From positions 130,146 to 175,788 of the forward strand of contig NZ_LFML01000102.1 of assembly GCF_001044425.1 (NCBI RefSeq): a stretch of DNA of 45,643 bases, in the 5' to 3' direction. This document shows, piece after piece, positions 40,650 to 45,643 of this stretch. The notes below the pieces were generated by a model, which made no database searches, had not been told where the DNA came from, and saw only the letters and a list, made by a program, of their open reading frames with translations. Position 1 is the first letter of the stretch. Each line of letters begins with the position of its first letter. Position numbers and translations under genes: made by a program. This stretch comes from Streptomyces roseus. Its GTDB lineage: Bacteria > Actinomycetota > Actinomycetes > Streptomycetales > Streptomycetaceae.

Positions 40650-41720
40650 ATGACTGACGTACTGATCGCGGGCTCAGGCCCCACGGGGCTCACCCTGGCC
40701 TGCGAGCTCGCCCTGCGCGGCGCCGCCGTCCGCGTGATCGACCAGCGCACCGGACCGCACCGCGAGTCCCGGGGCAAGGGGCTGCGGCCGAGCAGCCTGG
40801 AGGTCTTCGAGAGGCTCGGCGTGGCCGGTGCCCTGACCGCCGTCGGCGCCCGCGAGGTGGTCCTGCGCAAGTACTTCGACGGGGCACACGTCAGCGACAC
40901 GCCCGTGACCGACGCCGGGCTGCTGATAGGGCAGTGGCAGGTCGAGGAGGCGCTGCGCGAGCGGCTCGCCGGCCTGGGCGTGCGGGTCGAGTACGGGTGC
41001 CGGCTGGCCGGGATCACCCAGGACGCGTCCGGGGTCCGAGCCGAGCCGGCGCGGGGCCCCGCGATCGAGGCCCGCTATCTCGCCGGGTGCGACGGGGGGC
41101 GCAGTACCACCCGCACGCTCCTCGGCATCCGCTTCGAGGGCAGCACCCGGGAGGAGCCCGCGATGGTGGTCGGGGACGTCCGGGCCGAGGGGCTCAGCCG
41201 GGAGTTCTGGCACCAGTGGTTCACCTCGGAAGGCACCGGGATCATGCTCTGCCCGATGCCGGGGACGGATTCCTTCCAGCTGCAGGCCTCACCCGAGCTG
41301 GACGGGCGGGGGGTGCCCCTGCCGCCGTCGCCGGAAGGCTTCCAACGCCTCTTCGACCGCTACGCCCGGATACCGGGGATCCGGCTCACGGACCCCACCT
41401 GGCTCTCCAGCTGGCGGGTCAATGTGCGCGTGGCCGCCCGGATGCGCGAGGGCCGGGTCTTCCTCGCGGGGGACGCGGCACACGTCCACCCCATAGCCGG
41501 CGGACTGGGCATGAACACCGGCATCGACGACGCCGCCGCCCTGGGCCGCACCCTGGCCGCCGCCCTCGCCGGGCCGGGCGGGGACGGGGTGCTCGACGCG
41601 TACCAGGCCGAGCGGCTGCCGGTGGCCGCCGAGGTCGTGGCCGACACGGCACGGCGCTACGAGCGGGTCCTGGCCGCCGTTCGGACCCCGGGCCGCGGCA
41701 CGGAGGCCGGCCTGGAATGA
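40650..41720 (+). CDS. FAD-dependent monooxygenase (class A), short form
   Basis: A 356-residue PHBH-fold hydroxylase. FAD Rossmann motif VLIAGSGPTGLTLACELALRG (4-24), ESRGKGLRPSSLEVFERLG, DG motif GCDGGRSTTRTLLGIRFEG and GD motif GRVFLAGDAAHVHPIAGGLGMNTGIDDAAALGRTLAAAL are all present. It stops soon after the FAD helix and lacks the C-terminal thioredoxin-like domain that Rox (14210-15706) and most aromatic polyketide hydroxylases carry. The substrate is an aromatic or phenolic compound by family, otherwise unknown. ATG 40650 follows GGAGGGG; an open frame from 40590 is upstream read-through. Divergent from tetR, probably repressed by it. Confidence 0.9.
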   Translation: MTDVLIAGSGPTGLTLACELALRGAAVRVIDQRTGPHRESRGKGLRPSSLEVFERLGVAGALTAVGAREVVLRKYFDGAHVSDTPVTDAGLLIGQWQVEEALRERLAGLGVRVEYGCRLAGITQDASGVRAEPARGPAIEARYLAGCDGGRSTTRTLLGIRFEGSTREEPAMVVGDVRAEGLSREFWHQWFTSEGTGIMLCPMPGTDSFQLQASPELDGRGVPLPPSPEGFQRLFDRYARIPGIRLTDPTWLSSWRVNVRVAARMREGRVFLAGDAAHVHPIAGGLGMNTGIDDAAALGRTLAAALAGPGGDGVLDAYQAERLPVAAEVVADTARRYERVLAAVRTPGRGTEAGLE

Positions 41721-41739
41721 GCGGTCGGCACGGCCGGCG

Positions 41740-44022
41740 TCAGGAAGGGGTGGGCACGGCGTCCGAGAGCGAGAGGGTGTGGATGCGGTCGGGGGCGCCG
41801 GGACGGGCGTAGTACCAGCCCTGGGCGGTGTCGCAGCCGAGATCGCGGAGCTGGGCGGCCTGGGCGCCGGTCTCCACGCCCTCGACGGTGACCGCGAGTT
41901 CGAGGCTGTGGGCCAGGGCGACGATGCCTTCCACGATCTTGACGTCGACCGGGTTGGCGGGCTGCTGCTGCATCCCCTTGGTGAAGGAGCGGTCCAGCTT
42001 CAGGACGCTGACCGGGAGGCGGCGCAGGTTGGCCAGGTTCGAGTAGCCCGTACCGAAGTCGTCGAGCGCGATGTCCACGCCGAGGGCGGCGAGCCGGCGC
42101 AGCGGTTCCAGGAGTTCGTCGTCGGCGCCGATCAGGGCCGATTCGGTGACCTCCAGGCACAGGGCGCCCGGGGCCAGGCCCGAGTTCTCCAGCACCGCGA
42201 CGGTGTCGGCGACCAGGCCGGGGTGGTGCAGCTGGGTCGGCGAGAGGTTGACGTTGATGCGCAGGGCGGACCCACCGTGCTGGCGCTGCCAGTTGCGGGC
42301 CTGGCGGACGGCTTCCTCCAGGACCCAGCGGCCGAGCGGCACGATCAGCCCGGTCCGTTCGGCGAGCGGGATGAAGCGGTCCGGGCCGAGTACCCCGTAC
42401 TGCGGGTGCGACCAGCGGACGAGGGCCTCGGCGCCGTGCACGCTGCCGTCGTGGAGGTGGACCAGCGGCTGGTACTCGATGAAGAACTCGCCGCGCTCCA
42501 GCGCCGCCGGGAGGGCGTTGGTGAGACCGTGCCGGGTGATGGCACGGGCGTCGGCCTCGGCGTCGGCGAACTCGAAGCGGTTGCCGCCGGCCGCCTTGGC
42601 CCGGTACATGGTGATGTCGGCGCTGCGCAGCACCTCCGCCGGCGTGCGCTCGCGGGCCGGACCCTCCACGATGCCGATGCTGCCGCGGACCGACAGCTCC
42701 CGGCCCTCGATGCGGATCGGCACCGACAGGGCGGACAGGATCCGGACGGCGAGTTCGGTCACCTTCTCCTCGGTGTCCGAGCCGGTGGTCAGGGCGACGA
42801 ACTCGTCGCCGCCGAGGCGTGCGACGACCTCGCCGGGTCCCGTCGCGCAGCTCTGCAGCCGGTCGGCGACCTCCACCAGGAGCCGGTCGCCCGCCGAGTG
42901 GCCGAGGCTGTCGTTGACCGCCTTGAACCCGTCCAGGTCCAGGTAGCACAGGCCGAAGCGGCTTCCGCCGGCCCCGCTCAGGGCCTTCTCCAGGCGTTCG
43001 AAGAACAGCGTCCGGTTCGGCAGCCCGGTCAGGGCGTCGTGGGTGGCCTCGTAGCGCAGGCGCAGGTTCAGCAGCCGGCGCTCGGTGGTGTCCTCCATCA
43101 ACGCCAGCTGGTACTGGGGCACGCCCTCGGCGTCGCGCAGCAGCGACACGGTCAGGTTGGTCCAGAGCACGGTGCCGTCGTGGCGGTAGTACGGCTTCTC
43201 CACCCGGTAGCTCTCGCGCTCCCCGCGTACGAGTTCGCCGTACATCCGCCATACGTGGGGCGCGTCGTCGGGGTGGCCCCACTCGCTGACGTTGCGGCCC
43301 TGCACGTGCCCGCCCATGCCGCCGAACATCTGCAGCAGCGCGTCGTTGACCTCGAGGATGTTGCCTTGGAGGTCGGCGATGCCGATGCCGACGGCCGCGC
43401 CCTCGAAGACCGCCTTGAAGCGCTCCTCGCTCGCGTGCAGCGCCTGCTGGGCGTCGATGCGGGCGGTCAGCGCGGAGCGGGCGATGGCCTCCTGCTCCTT
43501 GAGGGTGCGCTCGCGCAGGGCGCGGGCGAAGCCTGCCGCGATCCCGTGCTGGAGCCGGGCGCAGCGGGAGCGGTACTCCTCGGTGCCTTCCACGCCGATC
43601 CCGTCCGGGCCGCAGTAGAGCACCAGGTACGACTCGACCACGCCGAGCGTGCCGGCGAGCGCCTCCGGGTCGGTGCAGTGCACGGCGACGAGTTCGGCCC
43701 CCACCGCCTGGCCCACGCCCGCGTCGAAGGGCCGGGCGTGCAGTGCCTCGGCGAGGGTCCGGGCGAGCGGGATGAGGTGCTGTTCGAACTCGACGCGGGT
43801 CAGCGAGGTCGCGGTGACGGGGAAGATCGCGCGTCCCCAGATGGTCGCGAAGCGCCCGATCCGGTCCTCCAGCCCGGTCCGCAGTGCGGCCTGGCCCGCG
43901 CCCGCCGACAGGCCCGCCGTCGTCGGCGGGCCTGTCGGCGCAGTGGTGGGCTCCGCTGCCCGAGCGGTCCCCTGGTTCTTCGGGGTCGGTGTGCCGGAGG
44001 GCACCGCGGCCGTGGATCTCAC
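41740..44022 (-). CDS. rmdA: PAS-GGDEF-EAL c-di-GMP enzyme, RmdA-like
   Basis: A 760-residue cytoplasmic bifunctional cyclic-di-GMP protein. An N-terminal helical region (about 60-190; IGRFATIWGRAIFPVTATSL) precedes a PAS domain (about 195-310; ERFKAVFEGAAVGIGIADLQGNILEVNDAL, then EDTTERR). GGDEF follows with an intact RLGGDEF (404-408), then EAL with intact EALVRW (532-534), NLSPTQL, EVTESALI, DDFGTGYSNL and KLDRSF. Both active sites look complete, but there is no RxxD inhibitory site before GGDEF. Architecture and neighbourhood match S. coelicolor RmdA (SCO0928), a regulator of aerial development. GTG start overlaps the DUF574 stop by 4 nt. No membrane segment. Confidence 0.88.
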   Translation of the reverse strand: MRSTAAVPSGTPTPKNQGTARAAEPTTAPTGPPTTAGLSAGAGQAALRTGLEDRIGRFATIWGRAIFPVTATSLTRVEFEQHLIPLARTLAEALHARPFDAGVGQAVGAELVAVHCTDPEALAGTLGVVESYLVLYCGPDGIGVEGTEEYRSRCARLQHGIAAGFARALRERTLKEQEAIARSALTARIDAQQALHASEERFKAVFEGAAVGIGIADLQGNILEVNDALLQMFGGMGGHVQGRNVSEWGHPDDAPHVWRMYGELVRGERESYRVEKPYYRHDGTVLWTNLTVSLLRDAEGVPQYQLALMEDTTERRLLNLRLRYEATHDALTGLPNRTLFFERLEKALSGAGGSRFGLCYLDLDGFKAVNDSLGHSAGDRLLVEVADRLQSCATGPGEVVARLGGDEFVALTTGSDTEEKVTELAVRILSALSVPIRIEGRELSVRGSIGIVEGPARERTPAEVLRSADITMYRAKAAGGNRFEFADAEADARAITRHGLTNALPAALERGEFFIEYQPLVHLHDGSVHGAEALVRWSHPQYGVLGPDRFIPLAERTGLIVPLGRWVLEEAVRQARNWQRQHGGSALRINVNLSPTQLHHPGLVADTVAVLENSGLAPGALCLEVTESALIGADDELLEPLRRLAALGVDIALDDFGTGYSNLANLRRLPVSVLKLDRSFTKGMQQQPANPVDVKIVEGIVALAHSLELAVTVEGVETGAQAAQLRDLGCDTAQGWYYARPGAPDRIHTLSLSDAVPTPS

Positions 44023-44849
44023 GCCTTGCGTCCCACTCCGCCGAAGCCCGAGAACGCGTACGGGTCCTCGGGCTGTTCGCCGTCCTCCGGGTCCTCGATG
44101 CCCTCGGGCCGCCACAGCGGCATGGACACGACGCCGGGTTCGACGAGCTCGAACCCGTCGAAGAAGCGGCCGATCTGCTCGCCGCTGCGCATGACCAGCG
44201 GATTGCGGATGTCCCGGTAGACGCCGACGGTGCCGCTCGCGACCTCCTGGGAGAGCGGGATCCCCTCGTACGAGGCGTGCGTGAGCACGAGGAGGCTGCC
44301 CGGGGCCAGCGCGTCGCGCAGCTCGGCGACGGCGGTGTACGGATCGTCCGCGTCCTCCAGGAAGTGCAGGACGGCGACGAGCAGCAGGGCGACCGGGCGT
44401 TCGAGGTCGAGCAGCTGGGCGACCTCGGGGGCGGCGAGGATGTCCTGCGGCTTGCGCAGGTCGGCGGCGACGATGCCGGTGCCCTCGTCCCCCGCGAGGA
44501 CGGCCCGGCTGTGCGCGACGGCCACCGGATCGTGGTCCACGTAGACCACGCGGGCCTCGGGGCTGGCGGCGTGGGCGATCTCGTGGACGTTGCCGAAGGT
44601 CGGGATGCCGGAGCCGATGTCGAGGAACTGGGTGACGCCCTGGGCCACGGCGTAGCGGACGGCGCGGCGCATGAACGCCCGGTTGGCCTGCATGATCTTG
44701 GGCAGGCCCGGCAGGAACTCCATGGCGCGGCGGGCGGCCTGGCGGTCGACCTCGAAGTTGTGGGAGCCGCCCAGGTAGTAGTCGTAGATGCGGGACACGC
44801 TCGGCACCGATATGTCGATACCTGGCGGGGCCCAGGCGGGGCGCTCCAT
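44019..44849 (-). CDS. DUF574 SAM-dependent methyltransferase-like protein
   Basis: A 276-residue member of the DUF574 family (PF04672), a large actinobacterial group with a SAM-methyltransferase fold and no proven substrate. Seen: PSVSRIYDYYLGGSHNFEVDRQAARRAM, TQFLDIGSGIPTFGNVHEIAHAASPEARVVYVDHDPVAVAHSRAVLAG (SAM-binding motifs I-II), RPVALLLVAVLHFLEDADDPYTAVAELRDAL and a C-terminal GFELVEPGVVSMPLWRPE. The ATG at 44849 has GGAG 6 nt upstream; a TTG at 44861 is the longer alternative. It lies directly before rmdA with a GTGA overlap, so the two are translated together. Confidence 0.88.
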   Translation of the reverse strand: MERPAWAPPGIDISVPSVSRIYDYYLGGSHNFEVDRQAARRAMEFLPGLPKIMQANRAFMRRAVRYAVAQGVTQFLDIGSGIPTFGNVHEIAHAASPEARVVYVDHDPVAVAHSRAVLAGDEGTGIVAADLRKPQDILAAPEVAQLLDLERPVALLLVAVLHFLEDADDPYTAVAELRDALAPGSLLVLTHASYEGIPLSQEVASGTVGVYRDIRNPLVMRSGEQIGRFFDGFELVEPGVVSMPLWRPEGIEDPEDGEQPEDPYAFSGFGGVGRKA

Positions 44850-44861
44850 CGGGGTCTCCAA

Positions 44862-45163
44862 GCCGTCATCCTGCGCGGTCGTCCGGGATCGGACGCCTGT
44901 CCGAGCCGAATGTACTGATCATTGCCCAACGGAGCGAGTAAAAGCGGAAATTGGTGATCCGTTCTTCATCACACACCAAAGACCTCCGAGACCCCTCCCG
45001 CAGCGAATGACCGAAACCGACAAGTCGCTTTTGGCAATACGCATGCAGATGATCGGAATTCGTCATTCCGTGGCTTAAACCTCTACGGTCTTCGTGCCAT
45101 CCGTTCAGGCGAACCGCGGCCGAGCGCCGCGTGCGCGGGCGCACGTGGGCCCATGCTCCCCGG
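44862..45163. promoter_or_regulatory. Divergent promoter region, 302 nt
   Basis: A relatively AT-rich gap between the DUF574-rmdA operon and the secreted-protein gene. It contains the inverted repeat CGGAATTCGTCATTCCG (45054-45070, 6-bp arms) and little else that I can name. A TAAA-N16-GCC string (45076-45098) distantly resembles a WhiG-type promoter, but the -10 half is poor. No small ORF with a ribosome binding site is evident. Confidence 0.4.
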
Positions 45164-45643
45164 GTGAACAGAGCCTCTACCAGACGCCTGCTGGTGGTCC
45201 CGGTCCTGCTGTGGGCGGCGCTCTCCGCCACGTCGGCCGTGGCCGATAGCAGCGCCTACGCGACGATCGACACCGGGGACGGCGCGAGCGCCCCCGGGCT
45301 GGTCGCGACCGCCGGAACCGGCGCTACCGCGAGCGTCCGGGGTGGCGGACATCACGGCGGCGGGCCACCCGTCGGCTGGGGCGACGGCCACGGCATCGGC
45401 CACGGACACGACCCGGGGCACGGCCACGGCCATGGACACGGCCACGGCCACGGCGGACACGACTGCCCTCCGCCGCCTCCACCGCCGTGCCCGCCGGAGC
45501 CGACCCCCACACCGACACCCACCCCCACGCCGACGCCGACGCCGACCCCCACACCGACGACCGCCACCCTGACCGTCACCCTCACCAAAGCGGGCCGCAC
45601 CAAGATCCGCTACCCCGCCGCCCTGGTCGCCGACACGGGCGAC
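45164..45643 (+). CDS. Secreted His/Gly-rich and Pro/Thr-repeat protein (3' end missing)
   Basis: An open frame of 160 codons that runs off the window. GTG 45164 opens a typical signal peptide: RASTRRLLVVPVLLWAALSATSAVA with cleavage after about residue 27. Then come a short acidic stretch, a Gly/His-rich segment (about 59-99) of repeated His-Gly pairs, a Cys-Pro7-Cys element, and a Pro-Thr repeat of some ten units, after which folded-looking sequence begins (TATLTVTLTKAGRTKIRYPA). His-Gly repeats suggest binding of Zn, Cu or Ni; Pro-Thr repeats are typical surface linkers that may be O-mannosylated. No homologue recognised. The ribosome binding site is weak (CCCCGG), which lowers certainty of the start. 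Confidence 0.72.
   Translation, partial: MNRASTRRLLVVPVLLWAALSATSAVADSSAYATIDTGDGASAPGLVATAGTGATASVRGGGHHGGGPPVGWGDGHGIGHGHDPGHGHGHGHGHGHGGHDCPPPPPPPCPPEPTPTPTPTPTPTPTPTPTPTTATLTVTLTKAGRTKIRYPAALVADTGD

Noticed and set aside
40650..41720. Second rifampin monooxygenase
   Set aside because: It shares the FAD fold but lacks the Rox C-terminal domain and Rox-specific segments, and no RAE is found upstream.
45076..45098. WhiG-type promoter (TAAA-N16-GCC)
   Set aside because: Spacer is one too long and the -10 half differs from GCCGATAA beyond the first three bases; too weak to annotate.

Overview
The window is high-GC actinobacterial DNA. Third-codon GC bias, GTG/TTG starts, tight 1-4 nt gene overlaps, RNA hairpins without U-tracts and the gene content (ergothioneine cluster, DUF574 methyltransferase, RmdA-type c-di-GMP enzyme, DasR-like and rifamycin-associated operators) all point to Streptomyces or a close relative. 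The order egtABCD, olsBA, sdhCAB/LysR, rmdA resembles my recollection of the S. coelicolor SCO09xx region, so this looks like stable chromosome rather than a mobile island. I see no tRNA, rRNA, IS element, integrase, phage gene or CRISPR array.

Layout. 1-13146: a secreted penicillin-acylase-family enzyme (3' end cut by the window), a DUF2087 protein, a flavin disulfide oxidoreductase, a thioredoxin, an aldehyde dehydrogenase and a thiolase, then a LacI regulator divergent from an MFS transporter, an alpha/beta hydrolase and an amidase. 13247-18825: a redox and aromatic-detoxification neighbourhood with a rifampin monooxygenase (rox) behind a rifamycin-associated element, a PNPOx-like protein, an Old Yellow Enzyme divergent from a MerR regulator across a textbook 20-bp-spacer promoter, and a catechol-type O-methyltransferase. 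18869-20300: an orphan PemK/MazF-like protein facing a bacterial-type poly(ADP-ribose) glycohydrolase across a strong bidirectional terminator.

20436-28504: the four-gene ergothioneine operon egtABCD, whose last gene overlaps the 3' end of the ornithine-lipid operon olsBA by 166 nt on the opposite strand; an orphan sugar-binding lipoprotein with a DasR-like operator in its promoter; and dodecin. 28574-35317: a HAD-type phosphatase, a bacterial-luciferase-like oxidoreductase, a class-II UvrA, a histidine-phosphatase lipoprotein and a Stealth-family sugar-phosphate transferase. 35408-45643: a three-gene succinate dehydrogenase operon divergent from a LysR regulator; a TetR regulator divergent from a second FAD monooxygenase; a DUF574 methyltransferase translationally coupled to a PAS-GGDEF-EAL protein (RmdA-like); and the start of a secreted His/Gly- and Pro/Thr-repeat protein that runs off the end.

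The most notable points are the predicted rifamycin-inducible rox unit, the dre-controlled orphan binding protein, the DUF574-RmdA coupling, the egtD/olsA overprinted tails, the triple 35-bp tandem repeat behind the LacI gene, and the metal-binding-looking secreted protein. I did not find a clear, wholly new multi-gene system. Motif matches come from reading alone; no database search was run.
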